A DNA stretch of 64,000 nucleotides, taken from the NCBI GenBank assembly GCA_900763875.1, contig CAAFLX010000001.1, forward strand, positions 1-64,000, written 5' to 3'. Position 1 is the stretch's first letter, and the number at the start of each line of letters is the position of its first letter. A model generated the notes under the pieces. It ran no database searches. It saw only the letters and a program-made list of their open reading frames with translations, and was not told where the DNA came from. The position numbers and the translations under genes were made by a program. Shown here piece after piece: positions 55,841 to 63,691 of the stretch. The DNA is from Clostridia bacterium (GTDB lineage Bacteria; Bacillota; Clostridia; Christensenellales; CAG-917).

Positions 55841-56257
55841 ATGACAAACGCATTTGCATTTCCGTGTCAAAAAATCCTCAAAAAACACAGCGACGACCAA
55901 GAAATCGCCCTCATTTTGAAGGATATAGAAAACGCCCAACAAGGCGTTATGACCTTTTCCAAAGAAGTGAAAAAATATATGCTCCAATTCATTCATTCGC
56001 GCTATGACGACAACGAAGAGGTTATGTCGCTCATAGACGTGTTGCGCAAGTGGAGCAAGTATGAAACTTTCAATTTTCTTGAAATTTTTCAACTTCAAGA
56101 CGAGTGTTATTTTTGGTACGACTTTCTGCACGCATACGGCGCGTGGAAGGTGATTGGCAAGACTTACGGATTCAAAGACGAGGACGAGGCTCTTGCCGTG
56201 CTTGTGAGGCTTGTCAAACTTGACGAGAGTGTATTCAAATCCTATCCGGAGTTGTGA
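55841..56257 (+). CDS. Hypothetical protein, probably all-helical
   Basis: 138 residues, not recognised. The sequence is rich in charged and aromatic residues (MTNAFAFPCQKILKKHSDDQEIALILKDIENAQQG, then WSKYETFNFLEIFQLQDECYFWYDFLHAYGAWKVI) and shows no signal peptide or membrane segment, suggesting a small cytoplasmic helical protein. Its stop codon overlaps the GTG ahead of radC and its last codons carry the radC ribosome site, so the two are coupled. It starts directly behind a good promoter without a ribosome site. Position ahead of radC and gltX gives no clear hint of function. Confidence 0.75.
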   Translation: MTNAFAFPCQKILKKHSDDQEIALILKDIENAQQGVMTFSKEVKKYMLQFIHSRYDDNEEVMSLIDVLRKWSKYETFNFLEIFQLQDECYFWYDFLHAYGAWKVIGKTYGFKDEDEALAVLVRLVKLDESVFKSYPEL

Positions 56258-56259
56258 TT

Positions 56260-57000
56260 ATGCAAAAGGGCGTACACGAAGGGCACAGAGAGCGCATGCG
56301 CGAGAAGATTCGCAAAAGCGGCATAGGGGCGTTTCAACAGCACGAAGTTTTGGAATACCTGCTTTATTCGTTTGTGCCGAGGAAGGATACCAACGAGATT
56401 GCGCACGCGCTGATTGACAGATTCTCCTCTCTTTCGGGCGTGCTAAACGCAAGTGAAGACGATTTGGCAAAGGTGAGCGGAATGACTCAAAACGCGGCGT
56501 TGTTTTTGGCAACTTTGCCCGACGTATTCAGAGCATACGTGGACGGCGTGAACAGCGACGGCGTGGCAAGGCAGGACTTGTCGGGCAGAGGCAGAGCGCG
56601 CAACTTTATGTGCTCAAGGCTTTTCGGGCTGAATCAAGAGCATTTGTGCGTGGCTGCGCTTGACGCTCACGACAAACTTATCAAGTGCGAGATTATCGAG
56701 CAGGGCAGCGGCGACGCGGTGCGCATGGACGTGAGAAAACTCGTGGATTTTGCACTGAGGACGGGCGCAAGCGCAATGCTTATTGCCCACAATCACCCAA
56801 GCGGCAACATCTTGCCATCGCAAAAAGACGTCACTATGACGCAAGAGGCGATGTCCACGCTTTCGGGTATCGGAGTCGAACTTCAAGATCACCTTATCTT
56901 TGCAGGCAGTGAATATTACTCCTTTGAAGAGAATGGGACTATGGAAAAAATCAAAAGCATACAAGAAGGCTTAAGAGAAGGTATAGCATTTTATGAGTGA
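56260..57000 (+). CDS. radC: RadC/JAB-domain protein
   Basis: 246 residues; start ATG 56260, eight bases after CGGAG (a GTG at 56254 overlaps the upstream stop and is too close to the site). An N-terminal helix-hairpin-helix-like region (HEVLEYLLYSFVPRKDTNEIAHALIDRF, LAKVSGM) is followed by the MPN/JAB metal-binding core AHNHPSGNILPSQKD at about residue 177. Called RadC for history; its role in DNA repair is doubtful and the biochemical activity is unsettled. Its last eight bases overlap gltX. Confidence 0.92.
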   Translation: MQKGVHEGHRERMREKIRKSGIGAFQQHEVLEYLLYSFVPRKDTNEIAHALIDRFSSLSGVLNASEDDLAKVSGMTQNAALFLATLPDVFRAYVDGVNSDGVARQDLSGRGRARNFMCSRLFGLNQEHLCVAALDAHDKLIKCEIIEQGSGDAVRMDVRKLVDFALRTGASAMLIAHNHPSGNILPSQKDVTMTQEAMSTLSGIGVELQDHLIFAGSEYYSFEENGTMEKIKSIQEGLREGIAFYE

Positions 57001-58441
57001 CACAGTAAGAACGAGATTTGCACCGTCACCGACGGGCTTTATGCACATTGGCAACTTGCGTACGGGCTTGTACGCATTCCTTTTCGCGCGCAAAAACGGC
57101 GGAAAGTTTATTCTTCGCATCGAGGATACCGACCAAGAACGCAAGGTCGAAGGCGCGGTGGAAATGGTCTATCGCACCCTTGCGACGGCAGGTATAACCT
57201 ATGACGAAGGCCCTGACAAGGACGGCGGCTACGGCCCGTACGTTCAAACGGAAAGAATGGGGCTTTACAAGGAGTACGCACAAAAGCTCGTGGAGCTTGG
57301 CGGCGCGTACTATTGTTTCTGCGACAAGGAAAGGCTTGAAAGCCTCAAAGACGAGAACGGCGTTCACACCTATGACAAGCACTGCCGCAACCTCTCAAAA
57401 GAGGAAGTGCAAAGACGGCTTGACGCAGGCGAGCCGTACGTCATTCGCCAAAAAGTGCCCGATGGCGTGGTTTCGAGTTATGTCGATATGGTTTTTGGCG
57501 AGATAAGCGTTGACAGCGCGGACATCGAGGACGGCGTGCTTTTGAAGAGCGACGGCTTGCCCACCTACAACTTTGCAAACGTCGTGGACGACCACCTTAT
57601 GGGCATAACGCACGTGATAAGAGGCACGGAATATTTGAGCTCCACTCCCAAATACAACCTCATTTACGACGCTTTCGGCTGGGATAGACCGATGTATATG
57701 CACCTGCCCCCGATTATGAAAGACCAAACGAGAAAGCTCTCAAAACGCTTTGGCGACGCCAACTTCGAGGACTTTATCTCAAAAGGATATTTGCCCGAGG
57801 CGGTTGTCAACTACATCGCGCTCCTTGGCTGGTGTCCGAAGGACAACAAGGAAAAGATGAGTATGGACGAGATGATCGAGGCGTTCGACGTTGACGGAAT
57901 CTCCCATTCCAGCTCCATTTTCGACGAGGCAAAAATGCGTTGGCTCAACGGCGAATACCTCAAAGCAATGAGTCTCGAAGACTTCAAAAAAGTTGCCGCT
58001 CCGTGGATTGAAAAGGCAATCGGTGGCAAAGATTACGACGTTTGCGAGCTTGCCTCGCTTATGCAAACGAGAGTTGACATTTTGAGCGAGATTCCCGACA
58101 AACTTGCGTTCTTGAACGAGTTTGGCGAGTATGATCTCGATATGTACGTTCACCAAAAAATGAAGGTGGACAAGGACGTTGCGCTCAAAGCGGTCGAAGT
58201 GTCGATTGCGGCTCTCAAAGACTTCGAGGATTGGAGCGCGGACGCAATCAAGGAGCAAATCAAAACTTGTGCCGAGCAAGCCGGTATGAAGGGCGGACAG
58301 GTTATGTTCTCCATGCGCGTTGCTTTGACGGGCGCGCCCGTCACCCCCGGCGGAGCAATCGAAATGGCAATGGTTCTCAAAAAAGACGAAACTTTGCGCC
58401 GCTTGAATTATTCTCTCGAACTTCTCAAAAACGCACGATAA
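56993..58441 (+). CDS. gltX: Glutamyl-tRNA synthetase
   Basis: 482 residues; ATG 56993 overlaps the radC stop by eight bases, so it is translationally coupled. TRFAPSPTGFMHIGNLRTGLYAFLFAR carries the HIGH motif (HIGN) and KLSKRFGD (about 247-254) the KMSKS motif of class I synthetases. It charges tRNA-Glu (and in many Firmicutes tRNA-Gln, later amidated). RIEDTDQERKVEGA and LPTYNFANVVDDHLMGITHVIRG are further family blocks. Full length. Confidence 0.97.
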   Translation: MSDTVRTRFAPSPTGFMHIGNLRTGLYAFLFARKNGGKFILRIEDTDQERKVEGAVEMVYRTLATAGITYDEGPDKDGGYGPYVQTERMGLYKEYAQKLVELGGAYYCFCDKERLESLKDENGVHTYDKHCRNLSKEEVQRRLDAGEPYVIRQKVPDGVVSSYVDMVFGEISVDSADIEDGVLLKSDGLPTYNFANVVDDHLMGITHVIRGTEYLSSTPKYNLIYDAFGWDRPMYMHLPPIMKDQTRKLSKRFGDANFEDFISKGYLPEAVVNYIALLGWCPKDNKEKMSMDEMIEAFDVDGISHSSSIFDEAKMRWLNGEYLKAMSLEDFKKVAAPWIEKAIGGKDYDVCELASLMQTRVDILSEIPDKLAFLNEFGEYDLDMYVHQKMKVDKDVALKAVEVSIAALKDFEDWSADAIKEQIKTCAEQAGMKGGQVMFSMRVALTGAPVTPGGAIEMAMVLKKDETLRRLNYSLELLKNAR

Positions 58442-58481
58442 ACCTGTGCTTTTGATGAGATAAACATTATATTAGGTTGAT

Positions 58482-60407
58482 ATGACACAATCATTCTGCA
58501 AAAAAACGACAATATTCGCACTTGTTGCAACGCTGATTTTTGCAAGCGTTTTCGCAGTGCTTTTCACTCCGTATTCGACTGCCGAGGCTTTGAGCTGGGG
58601 TGGAAAAGATATGAGCGAGCAGTGGTATTATGCCGAGGAGTTTTTGGATATCGCCGCCGCAAAAGAGGCTGTTGCAAAGTGGGATAAGTCAAAGATTGCA
58701 AAGCCGATTACGGTGGCTGTGGTGGACACGGGCATAGACGCAAATCACGAACTTTTTGCCTTAGATAAGAACGGCGTGAGCGTGCTTTCAAAAAACGACA
58801 AGGGCGAGATTCTCGGCTACAACTCTCAAACGGGTGCGGACAAGGACGGCAACGTTGTGATAAGTGACGCAACGAGCAAGCACGGCAGCAAAGTTGCGGG
58901 CAGCATCGCAATGCTCATTCGTGAATTCGGGCTTGAAAATTACGTCAAGATTTATCCCATCAAAGCAAACGACGGGAGCAGTGACAATTTCAAACTTACA
59001 AGTCTTACGAGCGCGATAAACTGGGCGGTTGACAACGCAAAAGCCGACGTCATCAATATGTCGCTGGGCTTGACCGCTGCAAATATTGCCGAGCTTAAAA
59101 GAAAGAAAGAACTCACCGCAACCCAAGAGAACGCATTTTCGACGGCGGTTGAAAACGCTCGTCGCAAATCGGTGGTCGTGGCGGCGGCAGGCAACAATCA
59201 AAAGTCCGACAAAAACGCCGACGACCTCTATTATCCTGCAGCATACCCCGGCGTGTTGTCTGTGATGAACGTTGACAAAAACGGAATTTACAAAACTTCC
59301 AACTTCGGCGCAACCTACACGCTCTGCGCTCCCGGCGTGAACGTCTACACGTCAAAAGGTTATCAAAACGCAAACGCTTACGGCACTGAAACGGGCACGA
59401 GTATGGCGGCGACTTTTGCAAGTTTTGCAACCGCTCTTTTGAAGTTGAGATGTCAAATCGAGGGCAGGGATATGGATTCCGTCAAGCTCGCAAAAACCGT
59501 GAGCGCACTCTTGACAAAGACCGTCGAGAAAAACGGCGTAAGTTTCAAATCTCTTGACCTAAAATCGATTGCAACGGGGGATATGGACAAAATCGACTAC
59601 AATTACGAACCCCCGAAAACCGTTGCAATCAGGCACAATGGCACTCTCGGCACGGGTGAGTATGTAGGTATGATTTATATGCGCGCCGACCACGCTTTGC
59701 CGGTCACGTTCTATGCGCAAGTAAATCCCGTGGGCAAGGTTGACCCCGACGTTGAAAATTCGCTCGAATGGAGCATTACAAGGATAAAATCCGCCGATGA
59801 CGACACCCCCGTTTCCTCTCCTCAAACCATTGGCAGCGGCACGAGCGTGACCTACACTCCGACAAGGGGCGGCGACTTCATTGTTTCGGCAAAAATCCCC
59901 GGCTATGCCACCGAGGTGCAAACGGTGCAAATCCACGTGGAATACGGCAGTTATTATGTTGGCGAAGTCAGAGTGACTCTTGCAAGCGAGGCAAACAAAG
60001 ACGTGGCGGACGCACCCTCTTTGGCAACGCTCTACACCACGGAAACAACGCGATTTGCGCTCACGGGCGTGCAATACCTCAACCCCGACGTCGAAACGCA
60101 ATGGTTTGTCAACGGCAAGTACGTTGCCTCGGGCGCAACTTTTGACTTTACGCCAAAGAAAGCGGGGACGTATTTCATCACCGCCAAGTACGGCGACAAC
60201 GCCACGGTTGACTTTCAATACAAGTTCACCGCCAACGTCAAGTCGTTCATTGCCCGTCCTCTCGACCTATCTATGTTGATACTCGGTTTGACTGTCGTAG
60301 TCGGCGCAATCGTCACGGTGTGCGTTCTGTCCGTGCGCAAGAAAAAGACGGCAAAAGATGTTGCGGAGCAAACCGAAACAAGCGAGCAAAACGAAACAAA
60401 CGATTGA
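58482..60407 (+). CDS. Membrane-anchored S8 subtilisin-like serine protease
   Basis: 641 residues; ATG 58482. Signal peptide at 1-36 (KKTTIFALVATLIFASVFAVLFTPYSTAEA). The peptidase domain has the triad in order: Asp in VAVVDTGID (about 82), His in SKHGSKVAG (about 133) and Ser in GTETGTSMAA (about 308), plus the AAAGNN oxyanion motif (about 230). After it come two beta-rich domains (about 380-590, WSITRIKSADDD... and TQWFVNGKYVASGATFDFTPKKAGTYF, Ig-like) and a membrane helix (about 597-618) with a basic stop-transfer (RKKKTAKD). A surface protease with the catalytic part outside. TATATT and AGG precede ATG; the ribosome site is weak. Substrate unknown. Confidence 0.92.
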   Translation: MTQSFCKKTTIFALVATLIFASVFAVLFTPYSTAEALSWGGKDMSEQWYYAEEFLDIAAAKEAVAKWDKSKIAKPITVAVVDTGIDANHELFALDKNGVSVLSKNDKGEILGYNSQTGADKDGNVVISDATSKHGSKVAGSIAMLIREFGLENYVKIYPIKANDGSSDNFKLTSLTSAINWAVDNAKADVINMSLGLTAANIAELKRKKELTATQENAFSTAVENARRKSVVVAAAGNNQKSDKNADDLYYPAAYPGVLSVMNVDKNGIYKTSNFGATYTLCAPGVNVYTSKGYQNANAYGTETGTSMAATFASFATALLKLRCQIEGRDMDSVKLAKTVSALLTKTVEKNGVSFKSLDLKSIATGDMDKIDYNYEPPKTVAIRHNGTLGTGEYVGMIYMRADHALPVTFYAQVNPVGKVDPDVENSLEWSITRIKSADDDTPVSSPQTIGSGTSVTYTPTRGGDFIVSAKIPGYATEVQTVQIHVEYGSYYVGEVRVTLASEANKDVADAPSLATLYTTETTRFALTGVQYLNPDVETQWFVNGKYVASGATFDFTPKKAGTYFITAKYGDNATVDFQYKFTANVKSFIARPLDLSMLILGLTVVVGAIVTVCVLSVRKKKTAKDVAEQTETSEQNETND

Positions 60408-60463
60408 TTGAAATACATTTGCGTTGACCAAGCAATCTGTATTGATAATTCAAAAAGAATTGA

Positions 60464-60489
60464 AAAACGGCACTTTTCAGTGCCGTTTT
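60464..60489. terminator. Bidirectional terminator between convergent protease and ttcA genes
   Basis: AAAACGGCACT (60464-60474) pairs with AGTGCCGTTTT (60479-60489), loop of four bases; A- and T-runs on both arms. Confidence 0.88.
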
Positions 60490-60492
60490 CGA

Positions 60493-61224
60493 TTAGTTTT
60501 CGGGTTTTTTCCAAAGGTTGTTGCGCTCGGGGTGGTATATCGCGCCGAGTATGCGCTGTTTTGCAAACGGTATGTCCTTGCAAATAGTTTTTATGAGGTT
60601 TTTCATATACTCTCGTTGTGACTCGTGATTCATAGGGCAGGGGTTGTGCACGAGCGGCAAATTGAGGCGTTTCACGGTGGATATGATGTCGTATTCCTCG
60701 ATATAAATTAGAGGTCGAATGAGCGCGACGCCCGATTTGTCCATATACGCCGTCGGGGGAAAACAAGAGAATCTGCCCTCATACAAGAGGGACAAAAGCA
60801 TAGTTTCGGCAACGTCGTCGGCGTTGTGACCGAGCGCGAGTTTGCCGCCGCCGAGGCGGTTTATTTCGTTGTTGAGCGCGCCCCTTCTCATCTTTGCGCA
60901 GAGGGAGCAGGGATTTGATTCCTTGCGCTCGTCAAATATGATTTCGGCAATATCCGTTTTCAAAAGGTGGTGGGGCACGCCAAGACTCTCACAGTAGTCA
61001 ATCAAGGCTTGCATCTCGTTTCTATCTGTGTCTTTAAGCCCCATATCCACGGTGATAGCCTCAAGGGTGTATCGTTCGGGCGAAAAGCGGCGGTAGTCGG
61101 CAAGCGCGCGCAAAAGCAGAGTGCTGTCCTTGCCTCCCGACAGTCCCACGAAAATTCTGTCGCCGTCCTCTATCATACGGTAGTCTTGAACGGCTCTTCT
61201 CATTGCGGATAATATTTTTTGCAT
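60493..61224 (-). CDS. ttcA: TtcA-family tRNA 2-thiolation protein
   Basis: 243 residues from ATG 61224. SGGKDS (29-34) is the PP-loop for ATP; SNPCSLCAKMRRGAL carries the CxxC and HNPCPMN the third Cys that together hold the iron-sulfur cluster of TtcA; LALGHNADDVAETMLL is the family LGH block. It adds sulfur to C32 of some tRNAs. No ribosome site is visible upstream. The fixed Cys pattern favours TtcA over TilS or MnmA. Confidence 0.92.
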   Translation of the reverse strand: MQKILSAMRRAVQDYRMIEDGDRIFVGLSGGKDSTLLLRALADYRRFSPERYTLEAITVDMGLKDTDRNEMQALIDYCESLGVPHHLLKTDIAEIIFDERKESNPCSLCAKMRRGALNNEINRLGGGKLALGHNADDVAETMLLSLLYEGRFSCFPPTAYMDKSGVALIRPLIYIEEYDIISTVKRLNLPLVHNPCPMNHESQREYMKNLIKTICKDIPFAKQRILGAIYHPERNNLWKKPEN

Positions 61225-61320
61225 AGTGCGTTGTTGAAATAAAATTGTTGTTGCAATACTGTTTCGACAAAATTATATATAAGCGCGCGAGATTTTGCAA
61301 GCGGAACGGCGCAAATCGCC

Positions 61321-61349
61321 TTGACATAAACCGAGAGGATATTTATACT
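61321..61349 (+). promoter_or_regulatory. Promoter of the COG2426 gene
   Basis: TTGACA (61321-61326), 17 bases, TATACT (61344-61349), ~18 bases before ATG 61368; near-consensus. Confidence 0.78.
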
Positions 61350-61367
61350 TTTGGTGAGGAAACCGCA

Positions 61368-62213
61368 ATGATCGAGCAACTTATCACCCAACTATCCGAC
61401 GCCATAGGCAACCCATATTTGACGCTGTACGTGATTTCGATTATACCCATAATCGAGTTGCGCGGAGCAATTTTGTTTATGCCGTATATGTTTGACACCA
61501 TCGGCGAAATGATGTTGGGTATGCTTTGCTGCATCGCAGGTTCGACCACGGTCATCGTGCCGCTCATTCTCGTCACAAGACCGCTTTTGAGAAAGTTGCG
61601 CCACTCCAAGTGGTTTTCAAAAATTGCCAAGCGTATGGAAGTCAATCTCGCCGACAGGGCAGAGAGCGCGTACAGCGAGGAGAAAAACGACAAAATCGAC
61701 GAACTAAAAGCCAAGCGCAGTCGCAAGCCCCTCTCCAAGGACGGCAAAAAGTTTTTGGGGCTGTTCGTATTTGTGGCAATCCCTCTTCCGATGACGGGGG
61801 CGTGGACAGGCTCGTGCATAGGCAGCTTTTTGGATTTCCCCGTGTGGAAAGCGTCGCTTGCGGTGTTTTTTGGCAATATCATAGCAGGGCTTATCCTCAC
61901 GACAATCGCCTATTTTTTGCCGCGCCAGTATGCCGACGTGTTCCTCTACGGATTTGTGGTGTTGGCGGTCGCAATCGGGTTTATGCTCTACTTCTCGCGC
62001 TCCAAACGCCTCGAAAGAAAGCGCACGGCAGAGCTTGAAAAGTACGCAAGCAAAAGCGAGTACGAGCTTGCGCTCCTCAAAAAAGAAGCGGACGAGGACG
62101 GCAAAATCCTCATCAAAAAAGAGTACGTTGACGAAAACGGCGACAAGCATATCGTCATCGGTCACGACGAAAAACGCAACAAATCCATCGTCGATAAGGA
62201 CGACCTAATCTGA
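61368..62213 (+). CDS. COG2426-type small multidrug export family membrane protein
   Basis: 281 residues; start ATG 61368 with GAGGAAACCGCA before it. About 41 earlier in-frame codons overlap the promoter. YLTLYVISIIPIIELRGAILFMPYM (about 17-41) is the family signature (P-x-x-E-L-R-G-A), followed by further helices, LGLFVFVAIPLPMTGAWTGSCIGSFL and AVFFGNIIAGLILTTIAYF. The C-terminal ~65 residues are polar (KRTAELEKYASKSEYELALLKKEADEDG, HIVIGHDEKRN), a likely cytoplasmic helix unlike short family members. The export name comes from annotation; the substrate is not known. Confidence 0.85.
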   Translation: MIEQLITQLSDAIGNPYLTLYVISIIPIIELRGAILFMPYMFDTIGEMMLGMLCCIAGSTTVIVPLILVTRPLLRKLRHSKWFSKIAKRMEVNLADRAESAYSEEKNDKIDELKAKRSRKPLSKDGKKFLGLFVFVAIPLPMTGAWTGSCIGSFLDFPVWKASLAVFFGNIIAGLILTTIAYFLPRQYADVFLYGFVVLAVAIGFMLYFSRSKRLERKRTAELEKYASKSEYELALLKKEADEDGKILIKKEYVDENGDKHIVIGHDEKRNKSIVDKDDLI

Positions 62214-62225
62214 AAGCCCAATCCA

Positions 62226-62267
62226 AAACGCAACCTTGTTTTTTATAGAAACGGTTGTGTTTTTTTT
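62226..62267 (+). terminator. Intrinsic terminator overlapping the fba promoter
   Basis: AAACGCAACC (62226-62235) pairs with GGTTGTGTTT (62253-62262), one G-T pair, 17-base loop, then T-run to 62267. Its right arm contains the fba -35 box. Confidence 0.8.
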
Positions 62268-62283
62268 GGAGAAGTTGTATAAT
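62255..62283 (+). promoter_or_regulatory. Promoter of fba
   Basis: TTGTGT (62255-62260), 17 bases, TATAAT (62278-62283). The -35 lies in the right arm of the upstream terminator. Confidence 0.65.
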
Positions 62284-62313
62284 ATCTTCGAAATAAAATT
62301 TGGAGGCAACACT

Positions 62314-63243
62314 ATGCCATTAGTCACATCAACCGAAATGTTCAAAAAAGCATATGCAGGCGGTTACGCAATCGGTGCGTTCAACGTCAACAATATGGAA
62401 ATCATCCAAGGTATCGTTGAAGCCGCAACTGAGGAGCAAGCTCCACTCATTCTTCAGGTTTCCTCCGGCGCAAGAAAATACGCAAACACAACCTACCTCA
62501 CCAAGATGGTTGAAGCGGCAGTCGAAACCAGCGGTCTTCCCATCTGCTTGCACCTCGACCACGGCGATACTTTTGCGCTTTGCAAGGACTGCGTTGACAG
62601 CGGCTTTACTTCCGTTATGATCGACGCAAGCGCACATCCGTTTGCAGAAAACATCTCAATCACAAAGCAAGTTGTCGAGTACGCTCACGACCACGGCGTT
62701 GTCGTCGAGGCGGAACTTGGCAAGCTCGCAGGCATCGAGGACGCTGTCAACGTCTCGGCAAAAGACGCTCAATTCACCGATCCCGACCAAGTCGAAGAGT
62801 TTGTCCACAAGACCGGCGTCGATTCCTTGGCAATCGCAATCGGCACGTCCCACGGCGCATACAAATTCAAAGGTCAACCGCAACTGCGTTTCGACATCCT
62901 CGAAGAAGTCAGCAAGCGTTTGCCCGGTTTCCCCATCGTCTTGCACGGCGCGTCTTCCGTTCCTCAAGACCTCGTTGCCAAAATCAACCAATACGGCGGC
63001 AGTATGCCCGGCGCACAAGGCGTCCCCGAAGAGATGCTCCGCAAAGCAGCGTCCATGGCTGTTTGCAAAATCAACATCGACTCCGACCTCAGACTCGCCG
63101 TCACCGCCACCATTCGTGAGCACTTTGCTCTCAATCCCGCCCACTTCGACCCCCGCCAATACCTCGGCCCGGCAAGAGAAGCAGTGAAACAAGTGGTGAA
63201 GCATAAGTTGGTGGATGTGCTTGGCTGCAACGGCAAAGCCTAA
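62314..63243 (+). CDS. fba: Class II fructose-bisphosphate aldolase
   Basis: 309 residues; ATG 62314 after GGAGG. Glycolytic cleavage of fructose-1,6-bisphosphate, zinc dependent. GAFNVNNMEIIQGIVEAA, LHLDHGD (His80, Asp82 catalytic, His83 zinc ligand), SVMIDASAHPFAENI, VEAELGKLAG, AIAIGTSHGAYK (zinc His), LHGASSVP and KINIDSDLR are all present in the usual order. Codon use is strongly biased toward one C-ending set (AAC, GAC, ATC), as expected of a highly expressed gene. An R2 element follows directly after the stop. Confidence 0.96.
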   Translation: MPLVTSTEMFKKAYAGGYAIGAFNVNNMEIIQGIVEAATEEQAPLILQVSSGARKYANTTYLTKMVEAAVETSGLPICLHLDHGDTFALCKDCVDSGFTSVMIDASAHPFAENISITKQVVEYAHDHGVVVEAELGKLAGIEDAVNVSAKDAQFTDPDQVEEFVHKTGVDSLAIAIGTSHGAYKFKGQPQLRFDILEEVSKRLPGFPIVLHGASSVPQDLVAKINQYGGSMPGAQGVPEEMLRKAASMAVCKINIDSDLRLAVTATIREHFALNPAHFDPRQYLGPAREAVKQVVKHKLVDVLGCNGKA

Positions 63244-63365
63244 AACGACGCTATTGAGCGAATAACTTCGTCAGAGCCTGCCCCATAAACAGTCACGTAC
63301 AACGAGTACGCTCCTGTCTATGTTGGCAGGCTCTTCCTTGTTCTTCATCTCAATATCGTCGTTTT
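63242..63365. repeat. R2 structured element, copy C
   Basis: P1 AAAACGACGCTATTGAG (63242-63258) pairs with CTCAATATCGTCGTTTT (63349-63365), 16 of 17 pairs. P2 AGAGCCTGCC (63273-63282) pairs perfectly with GGCAGGCTCT (63325-63334). Apical CGTAC/GTACG (63296-63300, 63306-63310) inside CAG-TCA...CTC-CTG as in copy A. Constant joins: GCGAATAACTTCGTC and TCCTTGTTCTTCAT. The left arm overlaps the fba stop codon. Confidence 0.88.
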
Positions 63366-63371
63366 AACCAC

Positions 63372-63470
63372 AGCAAATAACTTCGTCAGAGCCTGCCTCA
63401 TAAACATTCACGTACACAGAGTGCGTTCCTGTCTATATGTTGGCAGGCTCTTTTTCGTTCTTGATTTCAC
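63372..63470. repeat. R2 structured element, copy D
   Basis: Tandem to copy C. Same P2 (AGAGCCTGCC 63388-63397 with GGCAGGCTCT 63442-63451), same left join (AATAACTTCGTC). The apical hairpin has changed to CGTAC/GTGCG, which keeps pairing through a G-T pair. No convincing P1. The remaining 63471-63512 shows nothing recognised. Confidence 0.8.
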
Positions 63471-63512
63471 TTCGCGTAGAGGACGAACAACACATATGAA
63501 AAAGACGTAGTA

Positions 63513-63541
63513 TTGACAGGGTGTGGCCGAAATGATATTAT
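63513..63541 (+). promoter_or_regulatory. Promoter of the terminal lipoprotein gene
   Basis: TTGACA (63513-63518), 17 bases, TATTAT (63536-63541); a leader of ~145 bases follows before ATG 63692, with no riboswitch recognised. Confidence 0.7.
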
Positions 63542-63691
63542 AAAAGTGCGACCAATCTAAATGCGACTATACAAAACGATGAATCGGGAAACAGGCGCAA
63601 TGCAAAAAAGCACGTTTGTTTTCTCGGTGCAATGTTTCTTCAAAGTAACCCAAATTGAACGAAAAATTGAAAAACGGGAGGTTTTACAATT

